Shown: positions 7,874 to 15,167 of the stretch, in pieces
Position numbering within the stretch: the first letter of the stretch is position 1
Layout: the number at the start of each line of letters is the position of its first letter
Assembly: GCA_964631605.1 (NCBI GenBank)
Contig: CAZVYG010000092.1
Coordinates: forward strand, 1-19,215
Reading direction: 5' to 3'
From: JARKQH01 sp964631605
GTDB lineage: Bacteria; Verrucomicrobiota; Verrucomicrobiia; Limisphaerales; UBA8199
Length of the DNA: 19,215 bases
Position numbers and translations under genes: made by a program
Notes under the pieces: model-generated
The model's input: the letters and a program-made list of their open reading frames with translations, nothing else
Databases searched by the model: none
What the model was told of the DNA's origin: nothing

Positions 7874-10800
7874 TCAGTTGAAACGAAGCCCGGGGGGCGC
7901 CTGCGGCTTGCCGTTGCTGACGGCGAACGAATTCGAGTAGTCCGACTCGCCGAGGCGGTTCACGGCCTTGACGCGGTAATAGTACGTGCCGCCGGCTTGG
8001 GGAATCGTGTCCGTGAACGCGGTGGCATTTCGGCCGAGTGTGGCAATGACGCTGAATTGATCAGGAGTGGCGCTGCGTTCAAGCACAAAACCCGATTCGT
8101 TAAGCGAGTTGTCCTGCCAGAAAAGGCTCACAGCATTGCCGGTGACTGATCCCACACGCAGCGCCGAAGGCGGCACCGGCTCGAGGCGCGGCGACACGCC
8201 CGCCATGGCGTCAGCCCGAATCTTGGCGATTTCTCCATCCGCCAGTGGCCGCCCCCAGACGGCCAGGTCGGACAGGCAACCCACAAAGTCGTCGGAACCG
8301 AACCGCCCCCCAACGAAAAAAGTCGAGTTGGGCATGTAGGCGGTCAATGGACCCGACGGTGTCTGGGCTGCCAGGGCGCCGTCGAGGAACATCCGGAGCG
8401 AAATGCCATCATAAACCACCGCGGCATGGTACCACCTGCCGGCCGCCAGATTTGTGGCGGAACTCAGCCGGATGTTGGTCGGGTAGCTGATGAACGAAAG
8501 CGCCGCCCGGTTCGAGTCCGACCCCGACCCTGGATTGACTGACCAAAAGAACCTCGAATTGTCGGTGAGAAGGAGCTGGTTGGTCTGCGGCGGAGCTTCG
8601 AGATTGAACCAGCACGCAAGGGTGAAAGCCTGGTAAAGCGAAGCGTTGGTATTCAGGAGGGGGTGAAACGGCAGCGTAAAGCCACTGAACAGCGGCGGGT
8701 TGGTGCTCAGCACGGACAGGGGAGGCGGATGATCGCCCGGCTTGCCAAGGAACCGGAGAGCGGTCTTGCCCGTCCCATAGCCCGGCGCGCCCAACGCCAG
8801 CAGGTTCGAGCTGACCCCGACCGCGGCGTTCATCGTGATTTCATTGCCGGAAGAATCGAACAGCACGGTGCCGGAGATTTCGTCGAACTTCCAAAAGCCG
8901 AGCAGTCCGTTGGCGAAGTAGCGGGGGTCTTCCGGAGAAAGCCGGCTGGAGACGCTGACCAGCGTCCGGCGCGGGTCGTTGGTTCTCTCCGGGCTGTCGT
9001 AGAAGCTGAGGACGTATTTGCCGATGTCCCGCGCGGTGGTCCGCCAGCGAACCACACCACCCGGTTCAAGCGTTGCCGCCGGCGGCAGCCCCATGATGGT
9101 GGTGGCAGGCGCTCCGTCAAGGAGGGGCGCCTCCAACGCAAGCAGGGTGCCATGGGGAACAATCGGCCGAGGCAGCGAGGCGTCCAGCAGGAACGGATAC
9201 TCCTCGACGATGACTTTTTGCTCGGTGCGATTGTCGCGACGGATCAGCGGCGCCGTGCGATTGGACCGGAGAATATCCACCTGGCAGTCGAGATAGTCGG
9301 GCGCGTTATCCCAGGTAATCGGAGGATTCATGCCGACAAACGTGTTGTCCGCCAGTTCGGCGACGCGAAAGCCTTGCAGCGAGCCGACCGTTCCGCCGAC
9401 GTTGGTGTCCGGTTTCACCCGGTCGTTGAACTGGAACACGTTGCTCCGAATCAGCAGTTGGTTGTAAGCATAGTCGTAGGGGCCTTTCAGGTCGCTGACA
9501 AAACGAAAGCCGAACCGCCACCCGAAGGCGCCCCAACTGTCTCCCTTGGGAAAGAAGCGCGGGTCCAGCTCCACCAGGTTGTTGTCAAACTTCAGGTACC
9601 CTTCGAGCATCCGGGTTTCGCGGCTGGTGCGGCCCATGATCATGGACGCGCCGAAAATGACGCTGCGGAAATGGTTGTTCCGCACCGTGACGTCATGGGC
9701 GCTGGAAATGTCCGCGTAATAGCCGTGTTGCACGTTCACGACGAGGTTGTCCTCGGCCACGGCCCCCCAGGTGCCAATAATCCCCAGTCCGTGGCTGCCC
9801 CGTTCATTCCACGGGTACAGCGCAGGGTCCACGGGTGTCTCCCCGTCATACGAGGCGCCGTTCACGTAACAATTTCGGACGACGATATTGGTGTAGTACC
9901 GCATCAGCCCGTCATTTCCAAACGTCCCGCCCAGGTGAAGCATCACCGCGCTGTAATCGTTGCCCACCTGGGGCTGAACGATGTCGCAATCCTCCAGGAT
10001 GACGTTGGCGTTGCCGGTGGTGGATCCGAAGTTGACAATACCGATCGCGAACGGTTCCGCGTTGGGGATGTGCGAGCCGAAATTCTTCACTTTGACCCGC
10101 CGCACTTGGAGATTGTTGCCGGAAAAATAGAGCCCCCGGCAAAAGCGTCCCGGAATGTTGGAGCCGCCTTCCTGGAGGTTGCAATCCACCGTCAGGTCCG
10201 CAATCTCGAGGTCCTCGTAAATGGCCACATCGCCGTAATACCCGCCGATGACATCCACCCACCACCAATAATTCCGCCCGAGGTCCACCATTTTAAGCGT
10301 GGTAACATCCTTGCCCGAGCCCAGGATGCGCCACCCGCTGCGCGGACTCCAGGCCAGCGTGTTGCCATACGCCTTGTTGTCCCCGTGCGTCTCGTAAACC
10401 CCCGGCCCCAGCCGAAGGGTCAGCACCGTCGCCGTATATTGCGGAACCGTGGTGGCGGCGCGGGGCCAATAGGTTCCGTAATTCGTCATGAGCGAATACA
10501 TCAGCGAGTCGAACTCGACCTCGTTCCGACCCGCGGGCACCAGGTAGGGATTGCGCCGACTCCCCAGCGGCTCGCTGCCCGAATAATCCACCGGCTTCTG
10601 CTGCATCACCCACACCTCCTTGATCTGCGGCACGTCGCTGGCGGATTTCGCGAACACGATGCTGTCACTGACCGCCTTGGACCACCGCCCCGCACCATCC
10701 CGGAACCGAACATAAACGGTTCGCAAAACGGTGTTCATTCCCACCGGATAAGAGCCATCGTCGGCCAGCGTCCATTCCTTACTGGTGCGATAGGCTTCGG

Positions 10801-11107
10801 GCGCTGACCACGTCTCCCCATCATTCGAGAACTGCATGGCGGACAATCCCGTGCCGTTGTTCACGCCTTTGATCGTCAAGGTGACTTCAACATGGGTGGT
10901 GAACTGGGCGTCGCCGTTGATCACCACCGTCCCAACCTTCGCTGCGGCGTTGGGGAGGTGATCGGCTCCCCGCGCAGTCGAGAGACAGAAAACCACCAGC
11001 AAACAACTCACAAAGGCGCAAACAAAGGCAGCCGTGTACCGCCTTTGAACACTTTGGATACGCGACAAAGGGTGGATCAGCTCAGTCTCTGTCAGAACAA
11101 ACGTCAT
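7874..11107 (-). CDS. Large secreted beta-helix protein with LamG and FnIII domains
   Basis: A 1077-residue exported modular protein. From ATG 11107 a long charged n-region (about 23 residues) precedes a hydrophobic core (AAFVCAFVSCLLVVFCL) and cleavage near residue 47. An Ig-like segment (about 60-153) ends with VYVRFRDGAGRWS. Residues about 228-596 are a right-handed parallel beta-helix of the pectate-lyase-like type, with recurring short strands such as NVILEDCDI, NIVVRNCYV and DVTVRNNHF. A second Ig-like stretch precedes a LamG/concanavalin-like domain (about 730-970, beginning GLLGFWKFDE, with RWYHAAVVYDG). The C-terminus is a fibronectin type III domain (about 983-1070; ESGFVLERS, YYYRVKAVN). 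No catalytic signature of a named lyase was recognised, so polysaccharide binding, cleavage or surface attachment are all open. An in-frame ATG at 11206 would hide the signal peptide and is rejected. No Shine-Dalgarno is visible. Confidence 0.85.
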   Translation of the reverse strand: MTFVLTETELIHPLSRIQSVQRRYTAAFVCAFVSCLLVVFCLSTARGADHLPNAAAKVGTVVINGDAQFTTHVEVTLTIKGVNNGTGLSAMQFSNDGETWSAPEAYRTSKEWTLADDGSYPVGMNTVLRTVYVRFRDGAGRWSKAVSDSIVFAKSASDVPQIKEVWVMQQKPVDYSGSEPLGSRRNPYLVPAGRNEVEFDSLMYSLMTNYGTYWPRAATTVPQYTATVLTLRLGPGVYETHGDNKAYGNTLAWSPRSGWRILGSGKDVTTLKMVDLGRNYWWWVDVIGGYYGDVAIYEDLEIADLTVDCNLQEGGSNIPGRFCRGLYFSGNNLQVRRVKVKNFGSHIPNAEPFAIGIVNFGSTTGNANVILEDCDIVQPQVGNDYSAVMLHLGGTFGNDGLMRYYTNIVVRNCYVNGASYDGETPVDPALYPWNERGSHGLGIIGTWGAVAEDNLVVNVQHGYYADISSAHDVTVRNNHFRSVIFGASMIMGRTSRETRMLEGYLKFDNNLVELDPRFFPKGDSWGAFGWRFGFRFVSDLKGPYDYAYNQLLIRSNVFQFNDRVKPDTNVGGTVGSLQGFRVAELADNTFVGMNPPITWDNAPDYLDCQVDILRSNRTAPLIRRDNRTEQKVIVEEYPFLLDASLPRPIVPHGTLLALEAPLLDGAPATTIMGLPPAATLEPGGVVRWRTTARDIGKYVLSFYDSPERTNDPRRTLVSVSSRLSPEDPRYFANGLLGFWKFDEISGTVLFDSSGNEITMNAAVGVSSNLLALGAPGYGTGKTALRFLGKPGDHPPPLSVLSTNPPLFSGFTLPFHPLLNTNASLYQAFTLACWFNLEAPPQTNQLLLTDNSRFFWSVNPGSGSDSNRAALSFISYPTNIRLSSATNLAAGRWYHAAVVYDGISLRMFLDGALAAQTPSGPLTAYMPNSTFFVGGRFGSDDFVGCLSDLAVWGRPLADGEIAKIRADAMAGVSPRLEPVPPSALRVGSVTGNAVSLFWQDNSLNESGFVLERSATPDQFSVIATLGRNATAFTDTIPQAGGTYYYRVKAVNRLGESDYSNSFAVSNGKPQAPPGLRFN

Positions 11108-11278
11108 TACAGTGGGTTTGTTCAAGATGTAACTAATTGTTGCACAGTTGTTTGTGTATTTTGTCGGGCTGCGCGAAGTCCGCGCTCCCTTTTCCGCTTC
11201 CTCCAAAGCAGTTCCGGTGCCTCGCCAAAGGGCTCCGTCACGTTTTCTCGATTTAAGGCCGGGCTTGACCCAATGGTT
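11108..11278. promoter_or_regulatory. Upstream region of the beta-helix gene
   Basis: The 171 bases between the BatA/VWA stop and the beta-helix start contain a markedly AT-rich block (11108-11165), as expected of a promoter in this GC-rich DNA. A TGTAAT overlaps the start codon and a GTTACA lies 16 bases before it, but that pair would begin transcription inside the gene. No convincing -35/-10 could be fixed. Confidence 0.3.
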
Positions 11279-13114
11279 TCACACCGTCCGGCGATGATAA
11301 TACCACCACTCGGCCAGGAGAACGACCAGGCCCAGCGCGAGAATGCTGCGCCAAAGCTCGAGATTGGCCCGCTGCAGGGTCGTGGCCGCCACGCGCTCGA
11401 ACTGGCCCAGGCGCAATTCGTCCCGCGGCCGGTTGTCGCTCTCGGCGGCGTCCAGCAGGTTCACGCAGAACATCAGGTCATTGGTCCCCACCCGCAACCG
11501 GTAGGTGCCCTGCCGTTGCGTCTCGCCGAAAACAAGTTCATTGGCGGTTGGATCCAGTGTTAACTCGCGGACCTTCCCGTCCGGCAGCGTGACTTGCGCG
11601 GTGGTCTCCGGGCGAAGCAGGGGCAGACGGAAAGCTTCACCGGCTTTGATGAGCAACTGTCCGCCCTGCGCGTTGGCGGGGTTGAGCCACTCGACGGCGT
11701 TGGCGACGAAGATGGGGAAGGAGATGCGCAGCGGCCAGTTGCTGTCGAGCGGATCAAAGCCGACCCAGGCGATGCGCTGGCGGCCGAGCTCCCCGGCCAG
11801 CATCAGCGGCGCCTGCGGCGAGTCCACCAGCGAGGCGGCCCACGAAGGGGTTTTGGCCGTGAGACTTTCGACGACCTGCACGTTGTCAAATCCGACGTAG
11901 CGGAGCAGGGGATGCGTGCTCTTCCAGTCCACGATGGGCGGCGCCTGGATTTGAGAGATCGAGTCAAACCAATTGGTGTTCGGCACCCGAAACGCCAGGA
12001 TGTTGCCCCGGGGCCACACCGCCGGCACCACCCCGTCCAACACCACAAAATCAAAACCCGCCGCCGCGTCGGTCAGGGATTGGGTCACCGAAAGCTGCAC
12101 CAGCGACGCCGCTCGCAGCGCCCGCTCCAGCAGCCGGTTGCCCTTCGAAACCAGCAGCACTTTCACCGGCCGCGGCAGCAGGCTCACCAGCGAAGCCTCG
12201 TTGTCGCAGGCCAGATCGTCCCGGGCGGCCAGCCGGAGGTTGAAGATGCCGTCTCGGGCCTGCGTGGTGATGAAAACCTGGGGCGAAACCTCCGCCGGGG
12301 CGATCCGCAGCGGGCGGGTTTCGACCAAACGCCCATCCAGCCGGAGTTCCAGTTCGGTCTCGACGTTGTTGGACGAGAAGTTGGCAACGTTGACATACAC
12401 CGCGCGCTGGCGCGCGTCCTCGGGATTGGCCCGCGCGTCAAGCGCCGTGATGCCCACATTGTTGGCCCGCGCCCCGACGCGATGAAAAACCAGCGGCAAG
12501 GCTTTGTTCTCGAATTCGCGCAACTCCGGCACCGCGCCATCGGTGAACAGGTGGATCTCCGCGCCCGGCTGATCGCGAACGAGGGATTCCGCCATGCGGA
12601 GCGCGGGCACCAGCCGGGTCGGACCGTCCGAGGCCATGCAGCTTTGCAAGGCCCGCCGCAAAGCGGCTTTTTCACTGGTCGCAGATTGCTTTACTTCGGT
12701 GTAGGCGCCCGCCTGCAGAATGACCATCTGGTCCCGCCCAGCCAGACTGTCCACCCATTTCAGCGCCTCGGCCCGCGCGGATTCAAACCGCGACGGGGAC
12801 ACATCCGTGGACTGCATCGAAGCCGAGGCGTCGAGGATGACCACCCGCAGGTGCGCCGGTTTGATTTTCGCGGCGAAATAGGGCCGGGCCAGCGCGAAGG
12901 TGGCCAGCGCCAGCAGCAGAATCTGCAGCAGCAGCAGCCAGTTGCGCCGGAGCTTCTGGAAGGGCGAACTCGCCTGCGTCTCCGCCAGAAACTTCTGCCA
13001 CAGCAAGGTGCTCGAAACCAGTTTCACCACCCGCTTGCGCTTCAGCAGGTAAAACACGATCACCACCGGGATCGTCGCGGCAAACACCAGGGCGGCTGGA
13101 GCCAGAAAGTTCAT
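11279..13114 (-). CDS. BatA/VWA membrane protein with GATase-like domain
   Basis: A 611-residue inner-membrane protein, last gene of the four-gene operon. Two N-terminal transmembrane helices (about 7-24 and 58-78) flank the conserved BatA-type loop with KLVSSTLLWQKF. Residues about 88-205 form a von Willebrand A domain with a complete MIDAS: DASAS (Asp95, Ser97, Ser99), Thr166 and Asp192 (LFTDGA). A beta-sandwich (about 218-310) and a Rossmann-like domain resembling class I glutamine amidotransferases (about 315-480; KVLLVSKGN, DFVVLDGV) follow, without an obvious catalytic Cys-His-Glu triad. A final transmembrane helix (about 588-606) ends WWYYHRR. It is probably an envelope metal-binding scaffold acted on by the MoxR ATPase; the specific function is unknown. 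The ATG follows the DUF58 stop by three bases (TAA-GGG-ATG), implying translational coupling. Confidence 0.9.
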   Translation of the reverse strand: MNFLAPAALVFAATIPVVIVFYLLKRKRVVKLVSSTLLWQKFLAETQASSPFQKLRRNWLLLLQILLLALATFALARPYFAAKIKPAHLRVVILDASASMQSTDVSPSRFESARAEALKWVDSLAGRDQMVILQAGAYTEVKQSATSEKAALRRALQSCMASDGPTRLVPALRMAESLVRDQPGAEIHLFTDGAVPELREFENKALPLVFHRVGARANNVGITALDARANPEDARQRAVYVNVANFSSNNVETELELRLDGRLVETRPLRIAPAEVSPQVFITTQARDGIFNLRLAARDDLACDNEASLVSLLPRPVKVLLVSKGNRLLERALRAASLVQLSVTQSLTDAAAGFDFVVLDGVVPAVWPRGNILAFRVPNTNWFDSISQIQAPPIVDWKSTHPLLRYVGFDNVQVVESLTAKTPSWAASLVDSPQAPLMLAGELGRQRIAWVGFDPLDSNWPLRISFPIFVANAVEWLNPANAQGGQLLIKAGEAFRLPLLRPETTAQVTLPDGKVRELTLDPTANELVFGETQRQGTYRLRVGTNDLMFCVNLLDAAESDNRPRDELRLGQFERVAATTLQRANLELWRSILALGLVVLLAEWWYYHRRTV

Positions 13115-13117
13115 CCC

Positions 13118-14047
13118 TTAAGCCCACACCTCGGCTTTCCGAAGCTGCCGCAGCAGCAAATCCTCGAGCGAAGTGTTCGAGGCGGCGGTGAAAAAGTGGA
13201 TGCCCCGCGGCGCGCAATATTCCTTCAGCCGCTGAATAAAATTCTGCACCGTTTGCTGGTAGGCTTTCAGCCGGAACCGCCCAAAGGTGACTTCCTGGAC
13301 CGCCCCGCTCTCAGAGTCCACCAGTTGCAGGTCGCCATAGGTTGTCGGCGCCAATTCCTCCGCCGCCAGGATTTGCACCACATCCACCTGGAACCCCCGC
13401 CCCACCAACGCCGTCAGCCCCGCCTCGTAGCCGGCCGGATCGAGAAAATCGCTCAGCACAACCGCCAGGCCGGTGTGCCGGGCCTCCAGCGCCCCGCGCC
13501 GCAGCGCTGCGTTCAGGTCCGCCGCGCCGCCGGGGGTGAGCATGGCGAGATTCTGAAAAAACTGCAGCGCCGACTTCTTGCCGCGAACCGACCGCAGCGC
13601 GCCCCGGGCGGCGGATTGAGCAATCCAGGCGGCCGGGTCCGTCCGGCCATCGGATGGCGGCGCGGGAAAGGGAATCACGCTCACCCGGTCAAAACCGCAG
13701 AGGCCCACATAGCCAAGGGCGGCGGCAATCTGGCGGGCAAAGTCAAACTTCGATGGCTGGCCGAAGGTCATGGACTCGCTCGCATCCAGGAAGATGCGGA
13801 CCGGCAGCTCGCGCTCCTCCTCGTACAGCTTCAAAAACAGCCGCTCCAGCCGTCCGTAAAGGTTCCAATCGAGGTATCGAAAATCGTCGCCGTGGACATA
13901 GTTGCGGTAGTCGGCGAATTCCACGGACTGGCCGCGGGCGCGGCTCCGCCGCTCGCCCCGGGCCGAGCTGCGGGCGCGGCGGGAGGCCAGGAGTTGGAAC
14001 TGCTCGAGGGTCCGCAGCAGCGACGGGGAGAGGAGCGGGTTCGCCAT
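13118..14047 (-). CDS. DUF58 domain protein (VWA-like fold)
   Basis: A 309-residue soluble DUF58 protein, the usual partner of MoxR ATPases. The family signature is clear: EFADYRNYVHGDDFRYLDWN (about 43-62), then RLFLKLYEEERELP and the metal-site start LDASESM (Asp88, Ser90, Ser92). The second MIDAS aspartate is in VVLSDFLDP (Asp200). The position that normally has the metal-coordinating threonine (GGxTDL) reads GGAADL, with Ala176. No transmembrane helix is visible, so it probably works at the cytoplasmic face with the BatA protein. It starts 24 bases after the MoxR stop and is 3 bases from the BatA start. A 12-bp palindrome replaces any Shine-Dalgarno. Confidence 0.93.
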   Translation of the reverse strand: MANPLLSPSLLRTLEQFQLLASRRARSSARGERRSRARGQSVEFADYRNYVHGDDFRYLDWNLYGRLERLFLKLYEEERELPVRIFLDASESMTFGQPSKFDFARQIAAALGYVGLCGFDRVSVIPFPAPPSDGRTDPAAWIAQSAARGALRSVRGKKSALQFFQNLAMLTPGGAADLNAALRRGALEARHTGLAVVLSDFLDPAGYEAGLTALVGRGFQVDVVQILAAEELAPTTYGDLQLVDSESGAVQEVTFGRFRLKAYQQTVQNFIQRLKEYCAPRGIHFFTAASNTSLEDLLLRQLRKAEVWA

Positions 14048-14049
14048 GG

Positions 14050-14061
14050 CCAGCCGGCTGG
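14050..14061. repeat. 12-bp palindrome just upstream of the DUF58 start
   Basis: CCAGCCGGCTGG is a perfect palindrome ending two bases before the ATG at 14047, exactly where a ribosome-binding site would sit. In mRNA it has no free loop and would form only a short hairpin; it may be chance or a translational control element. Confidence 0.4.
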
Positions 14062-14071
14062 AAAAGCGGCG

Positions 14072-15073
14072 CTAGACGCTCACCGCCTGAACATCGCGCG
14101 GCACGTCGCGCAGAATCTGAGCCAGAACGTGGTCGGTGGTGATGCCCTCGGCTTCCGCCTCGAAATTCAGGATCAGCCGATGGCGCAGGGCGGGGGCCAC
14201 ACACGCCTCAATGTCGTCGAAGCTGACATTGAACCGGCCATCCACCAGGGCGCGCACTTTGGCGGCCAGAATGAGGGTTTGACCGCCGCGCGGGCTGCTG
14301 CCAAAGCGCAGATACTGGGAGGCAATGGGAGCGGCCGTTTCGGTGCGCGGATGGGTCGCCAGCACCAGCCGCACCGCGTAATCCTTCACGTGCGAGGCGA
14401 TCGGCACGTCCCGCACCAGCCGCATCAGCTTCAGCAACCGCTCCCGCTGCAGCACCTTGTTCACTTTCGCCTGCGCGCCCACCGTCGTCCGGTTCAAAAC
14501 TTCGGTCAGCTCCTCGCCCGAGGGATAGCCGACCAGGATCTTGAAGAAAAACCGGTCCAGTTGCGCCTCCGGAAGAGGATAGGTTCCCTCCTGGTCAATC
14601 GGGTTCTGCGTGGCCATGACGAAAAACGGCTCGTCAAGCCGCCGCAATTGGCCCCCGGCCGTGACCTGGTGCTCCTGCATGGCTTCCAGCAGGGCGGATT
14701 GGGTCTTGGGCGTCGCGCGGTTGATTTCGTCGGCGAGAATGAGATGGGCGAAGATGGGGCCGTGCTGGAATTGGAACTCGCGGCGCCCGCCGGCGGTTTC
14801 CATCACGATGTTGGTGCCCAGGATGTCGGCGGGCATCAGGTCCGGCGTGAACTGGATGCGGTTGAAAGACAAATCCAGCACCTCGCTCAAGGTGCGGACC
14901 AGCAAAGTCTTGCCCAGCCCCGGCACGCCTTCCAGCAGGACATGGCCGCCGGCAAACAGGGCGGTGAGCGTGCCTTCGACGATGGACTCCTGGCCCACAA
15001 TGACCTTGCCGATCTCGGCGCGCAGCGCCGCATAGTCGTCCCGAAACGATTGAATGGCCTGTTCCGTATTCAT
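14072..15073 (-). CDS. MoxR-family AAA+ ATPase
   Basis: A 333-residue MoxR AAA+ ATPase. Walker A is GVPGLGKT (49-56), Walker B is LILADE (111-116) followed by INRATPKTQSALLEAMQE, and sensor 1 is ATQNP (154-158). The EGTYPLPEAQLDRF stretch and the later GSSPRGGQ (258-265, sensor 2 region) are typical of the family. The enzyme is expected to hydrolyse ATP as a ring and remodel or load metal into partners, here the DUF58 and BatA/VWA proteins. Start ATG 15073 gives the standard N-terminus; an in-frame ATG at 15124 would add 17 unusual residues encoded in a T-rich leader. There is no Shine-Dalgarno (ACTCCCC precedes the ATG). It is the second gene of the operon, 94 bases after the coiled-coil membrane protein. 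Confidence 0.95.
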   Translation of the reverse strand: MNTEQAIQSFRDDYAALRAEIGKVIVGQESIVEGTLTALFAGGHVLLEGVPGLGKTLLVRTLSEVLDLSFNRIQFTPDLMPADILGTNIVMETAGGRREFQFQHGPIFAHLILADEINRATPKTQSALLEAMQEHQVTAGGQLRRLDEPFFVMATQNPIDQEGTYPLPEAQLDRFFFKILVGYPSGEELTEVLNRTTVGAQAKVNKVLQRERLLKLMRLVRDVPIASHVKDYAVRLVLATHPRTETAAPIASQYLRFGSSPRGGQTLILAAKVRALVDGRFNVSFDDIEACVAPALRHRLILNFEAEAEGITTDHVLAQILRDVPRDVQAVSV

Positions 15074-15117
15074 GGGGAGTTGGCAAAAACGAAAACTGGG
15101 AAAACCAAAAACTGGCA

Positions 15118-15145
15118 GCGCCACCGCGGGAGGGACTGGCGGCGC
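15118..15145 (-). terminator. Possible attenuator/terminator hairpin upstream of the MoxR gene
   Basis: On the minus strand GCGCCGCC (15145-15138), a 12-base loop and GGTGGCGC (15125-15118) form an 8-bp stem with one G-T pair. It is followed by TGCCAGTTTTTGGTTTT, a T-rich run starting about six bases after the stem. It lies in the 94-base gap between the first and second operon genes. The distance to the T-run is longer than ideal, so partial termination or RNA processing is only suggested. Confidence 0.3.
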
Positions 15146-15167
15146 GGATCGGCTGGACGGACAGAAT

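Noticed and set aside
8663..10807. Plus-strand open frame of about 714 codons
   Set aside because: Antisense to the beta-helix/LamG gene; composition is Arg/Val/His-rich and no family is recognisable.
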